From Rickettsiales bacterium (GTDB lineage Bacteria; Bacteroidota; Bacteroidia; Cytophagales; Cyclobacteriaceae), in NCBI GenBank assembly GCA_002729235.1, contig PBTY01000016.1:118876-182875 (forward strand): a DNA stretch of 64,000 nucleotides. Reading direction: 5' to 3'. Below are positions 8,201-18,600 of the stretch, piece after piece (the first letter of the stretch is position 1; every line of letters starts with the position of its first letter). The notes beneath the pieces are model-generated. The model was not told the DNA's origin, ran no database searches, and was given only the letters and a program-made list of their open reading frames with translations. The position numbers and the translations under genes were made by a program.

Positions 8201-9532
8201 TTAAAGTTTCGGTTCCCAGCCTGGCTCGTACTCGCGCTTCACCTTGGCTAAAGCCTCAGGATTGTCCAGAATCTGACCATTCTCGCCAATGTTGAGGCTT
8301 ACTTTTAAGTCTTGAGCAATATTGCCTAAATGACACATGTGCGTAGACATACTCGCATCATCAATAGGGGCATTGAGTTTTTCTTTTCCCGCTATTGTAT
8401 TGACAAAGTTCTGAATGTGCTTCACGGTCAATCCATCAAAACCACTGGTATCACTGGTAGACGCAGAAGTCCCTGGGTCTTCCTCCTCAATGTAGCTCAA
8501 TTCTTTACCCTTCAGATCCAAAAGTTGATAGCCTTCTCTATCTAAAAGCACCGAACCTTCAGTTCCATGAATGATAGCACCACGCCCTCTACCATACAAA
8601 CTCATTCCATTACAACTCTTACCTTCCCACTGAATCGTTTTTCCATCAGCATATTCAAAGTTGGCAAGCTGTGTATCATAATATTGCCAGTCATCGCCCG
8701 AGAAATGTAGTCGACCGCCAGTAGAAGTCACTCGAGCAGGCAAGCCTACATTCAACGCCCAACGACAGATATCAATTTCATGTGTCCCATTGTTATGAAT
8801 CTCACCCGTTCCCCAGGTACGGAACCAATGCCAGTTATATGGATGGACATTATCACGGTAATTTTCTCTTGGAGCCGGGCCTTGCCATAGATCCCAATCC
8901 AAATAATCAGGAACGGCTACTTCTTTACCATTACCAATTGAACCTCTGGTGTTCGCATACCAGGCTTTTGCATAATAAACCTCCCCAATCTTACCATCTC
9001 GAATATCATGAATCGCTTGATTGGAAGTAATAGATGAACGCTGTTGATTACCCATCTGGCAGAGCTTACCATACTTTTTATAAGCCTTTACCAACAACTC
9101 ATTTTCATACAGATTATGTGAACAAGGCTTTTCTACATACACATGTTTACCTGCCTGCATTCCCATGATGGCCATTGGCGCATGCCAATGCTCAGGTGTT
9201 GCCACAAACACCACATCAATTTTTTTATCTTCTAATACTTTGCGGAAGTCACGCTGACCTTTGACTTTATATCCCAGAGTATCTAAGGAATACTGTTTGA
9301 ATTTCTCCAGGCGATTATTATCCACATCACAGACTGTGGCCAATTCGATATTTGTGCACAACCCAATAGATTGAGCTAATGCATGAGCTCTTCCTCCCGC
9401 ACCAAGGATTGCAGCATTCACTGTTTCATTTGGAGAGAATGCCCATAAATTATTGGCAGACATTAAATAGCTGGCACCAGCTGTCGCCAATGCAGAATTT
9501 TTTATAAAAGATCTTCGATTGGTTTTCATCAT
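8201..9532 (-). CDS. Gfo/Idh/MocA family oxidoreductase, Tat-exported
   Basis: This 443-residue protein starts with a twin-arginine signal (TNRRSFIKNSALATAGASYL), followed by a Rossmann NAD(P) domain with the GAGGRA loop near residue 43. The family EKP motif (YVEKPCSHN) lies near residue 135, and the C-terminal GFO_IDH_MocA substrate domain follows. Such enzymes oxidise or reduce sugars and inositols with tightly bound NAD and are commonly exported in Bacteroidota. It is the last gene of an operon with another Gfo/Idh/MocA enzyme and a DUF1080 protein. That pairing is known for C3-oxidation/keto-glycoside breakdown routes. The substrate is not readable. Confidence 0.85.
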   Translation of the reverse strand: MMKTNRRSFIKNSALATAGASYLMSANNLWAFSPNETVNAAILGAGGRAHALAQSIGLCTNIELATVCDVDNNRLEKFKQYSLDTLGYKVKGQRDFRKVLEDKKIDVVFVATPEHWHAPMAIMGMQAGKHVYVEKPCSHNLYENELLVKAYKKYGKLCQMGNQQRSSITSNQAIHDIRDGKIGEVYYAKAWYANTRGSIGNGKEVAVPDYLDWDLWQGPAPRENYRDNVHPYNWHWFRTWGTGEIHNNGTHEIDICRWALNVGLPARVTSTGGRLHFSGDDWQYYDTQLANFEYADGKTIQWEGKSCNGMSLYGRGRGAIIHGTEGSVLLDREGYQLLDLKGKELSYIEEEDPGTSASTSDTSGFDGLTVKHIQNFVNTIAGKEKLNAPIDDASMSTHMCHLGNIAQDLKVSLNIGENGQILDNPEALAKVKREYEPGWEPKL

Positions 9533-9540
9533 TTCGGGAA

Positions 9541-10743
9541 TTAGGAGAATAGCAGTTCTGGATACTGATTCCAGTTTTTGATTTGATTTTCATAAAGTGC
9601 ATCTAAGGAGATTTGAACACACTTCGCAGTGAGTGCACCAGTTTGTAAACTTGAAATCACTGGAGCTCCATTAGCGATTGACTCATAGAATTGTCTAAGC
9701 GCATCGAGTGTTGGGTCATTACCTGGCGCGTCGATTGAAGCACCCTCACCTTTTTCCCAGGCTTGCATCGTGGCTCCTGAGACTCCATCTACTAAACCTT
9801 TCTCTTTGATGCCTTTTGCCTCGCTAAAAATGGTCCCCTTAGTGTAATCGAGAATAATCGTCCCTTTGGAACCAAGGACTTTGATCTGATAATCCTGGTA
9901 TCCATTAGTTGTTGTGCATTCAAATGAGGCGTCGAGTCCAGACGGGTACTTGTATAGCAAGTGCACATTGTCAAATGTCTCTCGACCATCTTTCCAATGA
10001 TCAATTCCGCCAAAACCAGTGATTTGCTCTGGATGACTATCTGTTACCCAATTTATGAAGTCTATCTGGTGTGACATCAATTCAGCCACCAAACCACCAG
10101 AGTACTCACGATACATTCGCCAATTGATCATTCGCTCCCATTTAGGATCAGGAACAGGTCTTCTCCAGCTCCCATTTCGATTCCATTGGCATTCGTAAGC
10201 TGTCACTTCACCGATATACCCTGATCGAATGATATCTCTTGCTTTATTGTACAATGGGCTACTATGATATTGATGACCGGTTTGAAAAACTTTACCTGAA
10301 GAATTGACGATATCAATCACGGCTTGAATCTCAGTCATTCCTTTGGTCATGGTCTTCTCACAGTACACATGTTTGCCAGCTTTCAGAGCAGCAATTGCAA
10401 TTTCATCATGCGTGCTAAATGGAGTAGAGACAATAACAGCATCTACTTTTTTATCAGCTAACAGATCAGTGTAATCAGCATATGCTTTGGCTGATTTGGT
10501 AAGTTTAACTGCATCCTCTAAACGAAAGGGAATCAGATCTGAACAAGCCACAACTTCAAGGCCTTCAATTTGATTCATCAATCGAATCAAACCAGATCCT
10601 CGATCACCGGTGCCGATTACTCCAACATTCACCACTTCCTTTCCAAAATGAATAGGCATCGCACTTAGGTATCGTGCACCGAGAACAGTTCCTCCAATCA
10701 GTGCTACTCCAGTTTTGAAAAACTTTCTTCTCGAATCCTTCAT
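9541..10743 (-). CDS. Gfo/Idh/MocA family oxidoreductase, Tat-exported, EKT variant
   Basis: This 400-residue protein has an RRKFF twin-arginine-like leader, then NVGVIGTGDRGSGLIRL as the dinucleotide loop near residue 39, and a C-terminal substrate domain. The usual EKP motif reads CEKTMTKG near residue 130, so the conserved proline is replaced by threonine; this may alter cofactor placement or substrate choice. It lies between the DUF1080 gene (stop immediately adjacent, 10744) and a second Gfo/Idh/MocA gene (8 bp apart), so the three form an operon. The likely role is periplasmic sugar oxidoreduction linked to the keto-glycoside hydrolase-type partner. The exact reaction is inferred. Confidence 0.85.
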   Translation of the reverse strand: MKDSRRKFFKTGVALIGGTVLGARYLSAMPIHFGKEVVNVGVIGTGDRGSGLIRLMNQIEGLEVVACSDLIPFRLEDAVKLTKSAKAYADYTDLLADKKVDAVIVSTPFSTHDEIAIAALKAGKHVYCEKTMTKGMTEIQAVIDIVNSSGKVFQTGHQYHSSPLYNKARDIIRSGYIGEVTAYECQWNRNGSWRRPVPDPKWERMINWRMYREYSGGLVAELMSHQIDFINWVTDSHPEQITGFGGIDHWKDGRETFDNVHLLYKYPSGLDASFECTTTNGYQDYQIKVLGSKGTIILDYTKGTIFSEAKGIKEKGLVDGVSGATMQAWEKGEGASIDAPGNDPTLDALRQFYESIANGAPVISSLQTGALTAKCVQISLDALYENQIKNWNQYPELLFS

Positions 10744-12096
10744 TTAGTTCAGCTCTCTGATTTTGATACTTCTAAAACTCACCTCATTCCCATGATCCTG
10801 AAGAAGGATACTTCCTTCTGGCCATCGACCAAAGTTTGGCCAATCCTTGTATTTGCTGTAAGCGACAAGAGCTTTGAAAATTTGAGAATTACGATCGTAC
10901 TCAATAATCTTTTCGTTATTAAGCCAGTGCTCAACTTTTCCATCTCTTGAAACAATACGTGCCTTGTTCCACTTTCCAATTCCTTTGAATTGCTTACCTC
11001 GTCCAGGAACTGACAGATTCTCAGCGGTAATCAAATCATACAATGAACCAACTGTTCGATTTCCATTGACACCCATCTTGGCATCAGGATGTCTCTGATC
11101 ATCCAATATCTGAAACTCACACCCGATAGCAGACCCTTGTCCTTTATTCAATGATGGATCAACAAAATATTTGATCCCACTATTTGCTCCCTCTGTGATT
11201 TTAAACTCCAATTCCAATTCAAAATTGCTGTAGTTTGAGGTGGTTACGATATCACCTGGACCGGTAGACTCTCCACCATCTGTAGCAAGTACAGTCAACT
11301 CTCCATCTTTCATTTGCCAACCAGACTCTGGAAACTCATCCAATTTGGCTCCTCTCCACCCTGCAGGAGTTGCACCGTCCCAAAGCAAACGCCAGCCATT
11401 TCGTTTTTCCCAATCAGTTAATTCATTCTTGAGATAGCTCATCTGCATAACTTCTGGATCTGGATGGAATCTAAATGTTGCCACATCCTCGGTCAGAATT
11501 TGCAGATTCTTCCACTTCACCACATATCCTTTCTCCTTTTCACCAATACTGTGTACTTGCAACCCAATAAAACCCTCATTGGTCATATCATCCACCAGGT
11601 TGCTACACATCTGACCATTGATATAGGTTCTAATCTCATTACCAAGACATTCGATACGAACCTTATTCCACATACCTAATTGAAAGGCATCATTAGCTTT
11701 CGGATTCAAGCTAATTGGATACATCCAACCTCTGCGTTGCTCATCGTAGATTCCTCCTGAAAAGGCTCTTGTAGAGGGATCAATCTCGCATTGATAACCA
11801 TTCACCACATTGCTAAAGTTGCTTCTAAACTGAACTCCAGTATTTAAATGGTTTGGCAATAGTATTTCAAACTCAAGAATAAAATCTGAGTAAGTCTTTT
11901 TGGTACAAAGGAAGGTATTGGGAGTGTTGAGCACGGCGGTCCCTACAATGACACCATCCTCCACCACATAAGGAGCTTTTCCACCTCTGGATTCCCAACC
12001 AGTTAAGTCCTTGCCATTAAAAAGAGGTTGCCAATTTTGAGCAATTGACGAATGGAATAGGCCTACTAGCAGCAGGCTCAAGAAAATCTGTCTCAT
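10744..12096 (-). CDS. tandem DUF1080 (3-keto-glycoside hydrolase-like) secreted protein
   Basis: This 450-residue protein has a signal peptide (MRQIFLSLLLVGLFHSSIAQ) and two DUF1080 jelly-roll domains, residues about 20-205 and 225-450. Each begins with an F/WDG..LTGW-type block (LFNGKDLTGWESRGG; LLWDGATPAGWRG). Each domain carries the conserved EFEILLPNHLNTGVQFRS / EFKITEGANSGIKYFVDP strand. Family members act on 3-keto-disaccharides or glycosides. It is the promoter-proximal gene of the operon with two Gfo/Idh/MocA enzymes, consistent with oxidation of a sugar followed by elimination-type cleavage. Having two domains in one chain suggests either two active sites or one binding and one catalytic module. 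Confidence 0.85.
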   Translation of the reverse strand: MRQIFLSLLLVGLFHSSIAQNWQPLFNGKDLTGWESRGGKAPYVVEDGVIVGTAVLNTPNTFLCTKKTYSDFILEFEILLPNHLNTGVQFRSNFSNVVNGYQCEIDPSTRAFSGGIYDEQRRGWMYPISLNPKANDAFQLGMWNKVRIECLGNEIRTYINGQMCSNLVDDMTNEGFIGLQVHSIGEKEKGYVVKWKNLQILTEDVATFRFHPDPEVMQMSYLKNELTDWEKRNGWRLLWDGATPAGWRGAKLDEFPESGWQMKDGELTVLATDGGESTGPGDIVTTSNYSNFELELEFKITEGANSGIKYFVDPSLNKGQGSAIGCEFQILDDQRHPDAKMGVNGNRTVGSLYDLITAENLSVPGRGKQFKGIGKWNKARIVSRDGKVEHWLNNEKIIEYDRNSQIFKALVAYSKYKDWPNFGRWPEGSILLQDHGNEVSFRSIKIRELN

Positions 12097-12233
12097 CTTT
12101 TGGTTTCAATTCGATTAATAAATTGGGGGCAACTCAATTTATCAATTAATCCTTAGGAGACGAAACCGATTGTGTAAATCCCTTGAATAAACATTAATGT
12201 CTACACAAATGCTTTACTAATAGTATTGACAGA

Positions 12234-12791
12234 TTATAATACCATAATCAAAATCCCAACAGCCAAGCCACCGGCTCCTACCACGATCTTGTCTGTGAGG
12301 CCATTCCACCAGATACCGCGGATCTCCTTTCGTAGCTTTTTGATGATATCTTCCATAGCGTCAATTTTAGCCTGGAGCTGTTGATTATTATCCTCTAGTC
12401 TTTGATTATTATCCTTCAGTGTGGCAAGCCCATTGTCCAACTGAAGGATAATGGACTGGAGATCCATTTCTGTAGCCTCTCCGTCCTGCTTCATTTCTTT
12501 TAAAAGTTTGCCTACCAGCTTTTCTACCTCTTTTACTTTATTTAGTAGCTCCAGATTTACTTGCTTGAGATCCTCATTGATTGTTCCAGCTTTTACCAAT
12601 TCATCTAACTTTTGATTAAGTGCGTCAGCCTGCCCCTGACTAATTACATAAGCAGATTCAGTGTCAATTTTAATCACGTCACCCTTAGACACCTTCATCT
12701 TGCTATCACTATTTCGAAAAACCTTCTCTTGACCCGAAGAAATCAATGAAGTAGAAATAAGAAAGAATACAATGAAGTAGATTTTTATCAT
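12234..12791 (-). CDS. coiled-coil protein with signal peptide and C-terminal membrane segment
   Basis: This 185-residue protein has a signal peptide (MIKIYFIVFFLISTSLISSGQ) and a long charged helical region from about residue 50 to 155 with heptad-like repeats (KDNNQRLEDNNQQLQAK). It ends in a transmembrane segment (VVGAGGLAVGILIMVL). No known domain is recognised. It starts 2 bp after the stop of the other coiled-coil gene at 12794, so both are one unit. The layout would suit an envelope-spanning or tethering pair. A phage-spanin-like origin was considered, but no phage genes surround it. Confidence 0.6.
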   Translation of the reverse strand: MIKIYFIVFFLISTSLISSGQEKVFRNSDSKMKVSKGDVIKIDTESAYVISQGQADALNQKLDELVKAGTINEDLKQVNLELLNKVKEVEKLVGKLLKEMKQDGEATEMDLQSIILQLDNGLATLKDNNQRLEDNNQQLQAKIDAMEDIIKKLRKEIRGIWWNGLTDKIVVGAGGLAVGILIMVL

Positions 12792-12793
12792 TA

Positions 12794-13174
12794 TCAGTCA
12801 AATCTTAAAGTATCAATAGATATAGTGTCAATAGCCAAAGGTCGAATTATGGAATCATACTCAGTGATAATACCACTTAGTTCGCTTTTAATCTTTGAAA
12901 GCGAGGTGCTATGCTGTTCCGTAATCTCTTTCATCCGAATCCTTAACTGATGAAGGTTTTTGCTTGTGATTTCCATGTCGCGATACAGCAACTCATATTT
13001 TTTACTCAGCTCATCATATTCATTTGAAATCTCTTGCAAGGAATCCACCTCATCCTGGAGCTCTTCGGTAAGTGCCTTAGCCCGCTTTAAAGCGGACCCA
13101 CCACGCACCACCGTCACCACAACCAACAAAAGGATCACTCCAATTACGACATATTTGATATATTCTGACTTCAT
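12794..13174 (-). CDS. small membrane-anchored coiled-coil protein
   Basis: This 126-residue protein has an N-terminal transmembrane helix at residues 8-24 (YVVIGVILLLVVVTVV). A helical coiled coil (about residues 30-110) follows, then a short C-terminal tail rich in Asp and Ile. It is upstream of, and probably co-transcribed with, the secreted coiled-coil protein at 12234. The two together could form an inner-membrane/periplasmic pair. No family was recognised. The divergent gene at 13275 shares the roughly 100-bp upstream region. Confidence 0.6.
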   Translation of the reverse strand: MKSEYIKYVVIGVILLLVVVTVVRGGSALKRAKALTEELQDEVDSLQEISNEYDELSKKYELLYRDMEITSKNLHQLRIRMKEITEQHSTSLSKIKSELSGIITEYDSIIRPLAIDTISIDTLRFD

Positions 13175-13274
13175 AATTAGTTTTTACCAATAGAAGAATT
13201 AAAAATAACAATATATCCGTTGTGCAAAACAATTTAATGGAATCTTGATATATCTTTCAATCGATGGACAACTG

Positions 13275-14267
13275 GTGAAAAAAATTGACTGGTTAAACAT
13301 AGGACTTCTGGCCATGTCATTGACCCTTGCCTATATATTACCTTTTAGATTATTCATATTTTCATATGCCATATTAGGTCCACTTCATTATCTCACCGAA
13401 ATCCACTGGTTAAAATCCAAAAACTACTTCATCCATAAACAACTTAACTTTCAAGAGCAATTTCTGTATCTAGGAATCATTATAAGTACCATCTCGTTTG
13501 CACATATCTATGCCATTTCCTATTTCAAGTCTAGTATTCTTAATGCATTCAGTTTCCAGGTCTTAATTCTTTTTGCGTTCATTCTTTCCTTATCCATGCT
13601 TTGGATAAAGAAACCATCAGGGGTAATTATCGCTGGGATAATGAGCTATATCTTGGCAGTATGTATTCGATTACTTTTACCCAAATGGATATTAATTGCA
13701 GGCATGTTGCTTCCAACAATTGTCCATGTTTTTGTCTTCACTGCACTTTTTATGCTATTTGGAGCTAATAAATCTAAAAGCTCGCCTGGGTATATAGCAT
13801 TTGCGCTTCTAATACTTATACCGATAATCATCGCATGGGCGCCAATCAACATTACCGACAATTCAACACCTGAAATCCAAGACTCTCTGACTCGAACCGG
13901 AATGAATCAACTTAACCATACGTTAAGTAAAATCATTTCACTATTAGATTGGGGAGACTTGTCATTGCCCATAAATGCCTATTTGAAAATTCAAGTGTTC
14001 ATTGCATTCGCTTATACCTACCATTACCTTAACTGGTTTTCAAAAACATCCGTAATTGGCTGGCGTAAAAGTATGTCCAGTAATGGTTTTAAATGGGTAT
14101 TGGTGGTCTGGCTAGCTTCTATCACCCTTTACTTCTATGATTTCACCACAGGATTTTATGCTCTCTTCTTCCTGAGCTCACTTCATGTAATACTGGAATT
14201 ACCTCTGAATATGGTCACTATCAAAAACCTATTACCGTCGTTTACCCAAAAGAATCCACATTCTTAA
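13275..14267 (+). CDS. polytopic membrane protein with conserved histidines, unassigned
   Basis: This protein of about 330 residues has roughly ten membrane helices. Histidines are placed in or near helices: GPLHYLTEIHWL around residue 38, IVHVFVFTALF around residue 150, YTYHYLNWF around residue 258, and SSLHVILELP near the end. Membrane-embedded histidines of this spacing occur in carotenoid-cleaving Brp/Blh-type dioxygenases, but the resemblance is too weak to assign. I chose the GTG at 13275, giving MKKIDWLN before the first helix; a TTG at 13245 would add ten residues. The gene stands alone on the + strand. Confidence 0.55.
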   Translation: MKKIDWLNIGLLAMSLTLAYILPFRLFIFSYAILGPLHYLTEIHWLKSKNYFIHKQLNFQEQFLYLGIIISTISFAHIYAISYFKSSILNAFSFQVLILFAFILSLSMLWIKKPSGVIIAGIMSYILAVCIRLLLPKWILIAGMLLPTIVHVFVFTALFMLFGANKSKSSPGYIAFALLILIPIIIAWAPINITDNSTPEIQDSLTRTGMNQLNHTLSKIISLLDWGDLSLPINAYLKIQVFIAFAYTYHYLNWFSKTSVIGWRKSMSSNGFKWVLVVWLASITLYFYDFTTGFYALFFLSSLHVILELPLNMVTIKNLLPSFTQKNPHS

Positions 14268-14394
14268 TCAATTCATGAGTTGCTAGTCAGTTACTGTTGG
14301 TTTCAGCGTACATTTTAAACCGTTCGCCGAAATAAACTTATGGTTACCATTATTTTATTCTAGGTTCACAATACCAACAAACAGTAATAGAATT

Positions 14395-14574
14395 ATGAAA
14401 TCTAAAATCTACCCAAGCCAAAGCCAAATGCTAAATGCTACCCGAATAGAGGTATTTCACAATTTGAATGAAAATTTCGGCTCCAGAGCAAAAAATGTGA
14501 TTAATAGAGGTGATGCTTTTCAAGACATGAATTTCAAAATTGACAGACTATTCGCTGTTGTACATAACAATTAA
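14395..14574 (+). CDS. 59-residue hypothetical protein
   Basis: A complete frame starts at ATG 14395 and encodes a basic soluble peptide beginning MKSKIYPSQSQMLN and ending at TAA 14572-14574. No motif or membrane segment is visible. It lies alone in the 14268-14677 gap. The codon use looks like the neighbours, but its short length makes it only moderately supported. The preceding 14268-14394 stretch contains loosely complementary TTACTGTTGGT and ACCAACAAACAGTAA blocks and nothing else recognisable. Confidence 0.45.
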   Translation: MKSKIYPSQSQMLNATRIEVFHNLNENFGSRAKNVINRGDAFQDMNFKIDRLFAVVHNN

Positions 14575-14677
14575 TAACGAGTCACTATCAACCTATTCCT
14601 TGAAATGGGAGTTTACTAACGGCTTCTAATAAGTTTTATGCGACTCCAAATCCTATTGATGAAAATTTAAATGACAG

Positions 14678-15697
14678 TTAAGACGTGAGTACCTGTCCAA
14701 TACGAGAGATTTCATCCGAGCTAAAATCCAGATTATCTAAAGCCTTAACATTAGACACTAATTGCTCAACACTACTCACACCAACTAGTACCGAAGTAAC
14801 TCGCTTGTCTTTAAGCAACCAGGCAATTGCCATATCGCTGAGGGATTGCCCCCGACTCTGAGCAATTTCGTGAAGAGCCTTGATTTTGGGAAGATTCTTT
14901 TCTACGGTCTCCCTTTCGAGATACGTCATGGATTTGGCAGCTCTACTATCTTCAGGGATTCCATTAATGTACTTATTGGAGAGCATACCTTGTTCCAGGG
15001 GACTAAACGCAATACAGCCAACCCCATTATCTCCAAGGACATCCAATAATCCATCTTCTACCCAACGATCCAACATGGAGTATCGAGCTTGATGAATCAA
15101 ACAAGGCGTACCCAAATCATTTAATATTTCAATTGCCTTCTTTGCTAACTCCGCTGGATAATTGGATATACCCACATAAAGCGCTCGACCCGATCGTACA
15201 ATAAAATCCAAAGCCGACATGGTTTCCTCCAGCGGTGTTTCAGGATCTGGTCTGTGGTGATAAAACAGATCCACATACTCCAGATTCATACGTTTTAAAC
15301 TCTGATCCAAACTTGACACAAGATACTTTCTGGAACCTAAGTTACCATATGGTCCTGGCCACATGTCATACCCGGCTTTGGATGATATAAATAACTCATC
15401 TCTCAACGTCTCAAAATCTTGCTTGAACAACCTTCCAAAATTGGTCTCAGCAGCTCCGTAAGGAGGACCATAGTTATTTGCCAAATCAAAATGAACAATG
15501 CCATTGTCAAACGCCGCTCGCAATATCTGCTGGCCTTTGAGTAAATCATCAGCATGACCAAAGTTGTGCCATAAGCCCAGTGAAAGCATAGGCAATTGGA
15601 TGCCACTCTTGCCACATCTTTTGTATTTCATCTGAGCATATCGCTCATCATTAGCATGAAATGCCTTATATCCTGATTTGTCGTTGATCTGCATCAA
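14678..15697 (-). CDS. aldo/keto reductase, YghZ/potassium-channel-beta-like
   Basis: This 339-residue NADPH-dependent TIM-barrel enzyme shows the catalytic pattern in order: D (HFDLANNYGP), Y in the same segment (near residue 81), K (ISSKAGYD, near residue 107) and H (LFYHHRPD, near residue 147). The long GPPYGAAETNFG block is characteristic of the YghZ (L-glyceraldehyde-3-phosphate reductase-like) branch. Its start overlaps the stop of the preceding VCBS gene by 4 bp. It is therefore the last gene of the VCBS lipoprotein operon and probably reduces an aldehyde or keto sugar released by that system. It lacks an export signal, so it should act in the cytoplasm. Confidence 0.85.
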   Translation of the reverse strand: MMQINDKSGYKAFHANDERYAQMKYKRCGKSGIQLPMLSLGLWHNFGHADDLLKGQQILRAAFDNGIVHFDLANNYGPPYGAAETNFGRLFKQDFETLRDELFISSKAGYDMWPGPYGNLGSRKYLVSSLDQSLKRMNLEYVDLFYHHRPDPETPLEETMSALDFIVRSGRALYVGISNYPAELAKKAIEILNDLGTPCLIHQARYSMLDRWVEDGLLDVLGDNGVGCIAFSPLEQGMLSNKYINGIPEDSRAAKSMTYLERETVEKNLPKIKALHEIAQSRGQSLSDMAIAWLLKDKRVTSVLVGVSSVEQLVSNVKALDNLDFSSDEISRIGQVLTS

Positions 15698-18600
15698 TCT
15701 TGATTTTGATTGTATCTATAAACTTCTAGTGCTCCATTATTTACACCAAACAGCAGGTAATTCTTACCATTCTTGATGTATTGCTTAATATCTCTAACAT
15801 CTCCAGCGATTTTGAATCCAGACTTCATTTGAGACACTGGCTCAAAAGTACCATCTCCATTTCCAAACAAAAGCAACCCATGATTAGCGTCGCTAGCTCC
15901 AAAATAGGTATTCGCCCATGATCTATTTCCAGCAACCACCAGATCCATCAATCCATCTTCATTCACATCCATAGATTTAACGGCATAAATTGGAGAGACT
16001 TGGGCCATCAATGGCAATTCCACTTGCCTAAAATTCAAATCACCCTCATTGATCAGAGCTATTGAAGCAAATTGAGTTGCTTTGTATTTCAATCCCTTAG
16101 CAATAGATTCTCTATTTAGTACTTCAGTCACAGTCTTTCCAGAGAAATCGCGATAGTTAGTAAATGACTTTTTAATCATGGGCATCTGCTTTGCTAACTC
16201 ATCGCGATTTGCAACCGGATACTCACTACTGTCTTTAGAATAGGTGAGAATCTGATCGAGGTAGCCATTACCGTCAAAATCATTCACGTACATTTTCACT
16301 GGATTTTCAGCAGTAGGTTTGAGCTTATTGTTGAAACCTTCATTGCCTAATACAAAATCCATATCGCCATCATTATCCAAATCAACTTTTTCAATACAGT
16401 TCCACCAGCCATTAGAATTATCTAAGGCCGGAACATCCTTAGAAGTGAGTGTTCCTGCATTGTTCAAGAAAACTCTTACAGGCATCCACTCTCCTACGAC
16501 AATTAGATCCTCAAAACCATTTCCGTCTAAATCCTCCCAAACAGCATCGGTAACCATTCCGATAAAGCGTATTTCTCGATTTTCCTTGATTTTAAATTGA
16601 CCAGACCCATCATTTTCTAACAAGAAACTTGATGGGATTAAACCATACCTCGATGACATGACTCTACCACCAATAAACAAATCCAGGTCCCCATCATTAT
16701 GAATATCTGCAGGTTTTGCTACCGAACTATGGCTGTTCAAATATGGAATAGCACCCGTGGCTAAGTGGTACTTTCCAGATTCATTTATATACAACAGATC
16801 TGCAAGCCAAGGACTATTATCTTGAAACTCGTTTCCACCAGTAATGATCAATAAATCGTCATCTCCATCTCCATCCGCATCAAAAAAAATGTTGTCGACC
16901 TCTTCATGTATGGATTGAGTAAGAGAAGCAGATTTATTCGCCTTAAACAACTCACCGCTCTGACCTGATGCACCACCAACGTAAACATCCCCCGTCGTGC
17001 TACTTACTGAAATCTTAGGACCTTCTCTGGATACCACATGTGGAATTAATGACTGATAATTGAAATCCACAAAAGAATTTTCTTGATGAATGAAATCAAA
17101 TTCACTATCATCCACTTTAGAAAAATAAGGTGATACCGTTTCCTCGCCTTCAACATTTGCTTCATAAGCTTCCTTATAATTCAATGTCAGTTTCTGACCT
17201 GCCTGTACATTTCTCAAAGTTTGCGCTTTACCATCTGGCCATTCTATTAAAACAGAATCTGCATTCATGGCATTGCCCAATCCAAAAACAGATCGATAGG
17301 AGCCAGATGATTGAAAACCTCTTACAGGAAAGACTTCCCTTGTTTGGACTTTCGCTTTGGTATACACTTTTATGATGGCTCCAATACCAAAAGTATTGTT
17401 AGGTGCCCCTTTTAAATCAATGGTTAATGAATGACCATCTTTAGTTTGGTTCTCGTAAATAAACGCCTTGTCGTCTATATTATTTACTACCACATCCAAA
17501 TCACCATCCAGATCAAGATCGACATATGCTCCAGCTGTTGAATAGGTTGGCACATCAGGTAACCAATTATTGGTTTCATCCTCAAATCCGGTAGCTGATT
17601 TATTCTTGAACACTCGATTGACCACCTTACCTCCCGGCATCTGATCAATTAGTGCCTGGTCATTCATTTTGCTATTATTGGATAGATTGCCCGCAGTGAT
17701 GTTGTTTCCAGACATAAAGGAAACATAATCCAAGTCATTCGGACGCTTAACAATCCCATTCGTAATGAAAATATCATTGTATCCGTCCAGATCATAGTCT
17801 GCTATCAGTGGTGACCAACTCCAGTCGGTAGCAGCCACACCATACATAAGTGCAACATCTGAAAAAGTGCCATCACCATTGTTGAGCTGAAGTGAGTTTC
17901 GTGCAAACTGAGGTTCATAGCCAAACTCCAACTTCAATTTATATATCTCGAAAGGGTCTTCACCAGCTGAATTCTTGAGTATTTCTTCATCGTCTGGAAG
18001 CATGTCCAGCGTCATGATCTCAGGATACCCATCACTGTTGATGTCCGCAATATCATTCCCCATGGAAAAGCGACTGGTATGGCCAATCAAATCACCTATT
18101 GACTCTGTGAATGTACCATCCTGATTATTCAGGTACAGGTAGTCATTTTCGTGAAAGTCGTTAGAGACGTATATGTCCGGCCATCCATCCCTGTTGATAT
18201 CTGAAATGGCCAAACCAAGTCCGTAACCAACTTGTGAATTATAGATGCCCGTCGACTTAGTAACATCAGTAAAAAAGCCATTATCATTTTGATAGATACG
18301 ATCTCCGGCCAATTCATCCGATTCATTTCGTAAGGAAGCTTTGCCATAGCTCCGAGATGTATGCACTGAATGATTGAGCAGATAGACATCTAAGTCACCA
18401 TCCAAATCATAGTCAAAAAAAGCTGCCTGGGTTGAGAATCCGGAGAAATCTAATCCAAACTCTTCGGCTCTTTCAGTAAAAGTATTGTCACCATTGTTAA
18501 TGTAAAGCTCATTATATCCGCTCACATTTCGGTACGCCCCTACTCTACAGAGATAAATATCAAGCAATCCATCAGCATTCACATCTACCATGGTGACACC

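Noticed and set aside
12150..12175. CGAAACCGATTGTG upstream of the DUF1080 operon as a second LacI site
   Set aside because: Only four of seven half-site positions match across the centre, too weak to call.
12234..13174. Phage spanin pair
   Set aside because: No lysis, capsid or integrase genes are nearby, and the layout is only superficially spanin-like.
13245..14267. Carotenoid-cleaving Brp/Blh dioxygenase
   Set aside because: Only the presence of histidines in helices matches; the diagnostic motifs of that family are not visible, so the gene is left unassigned.
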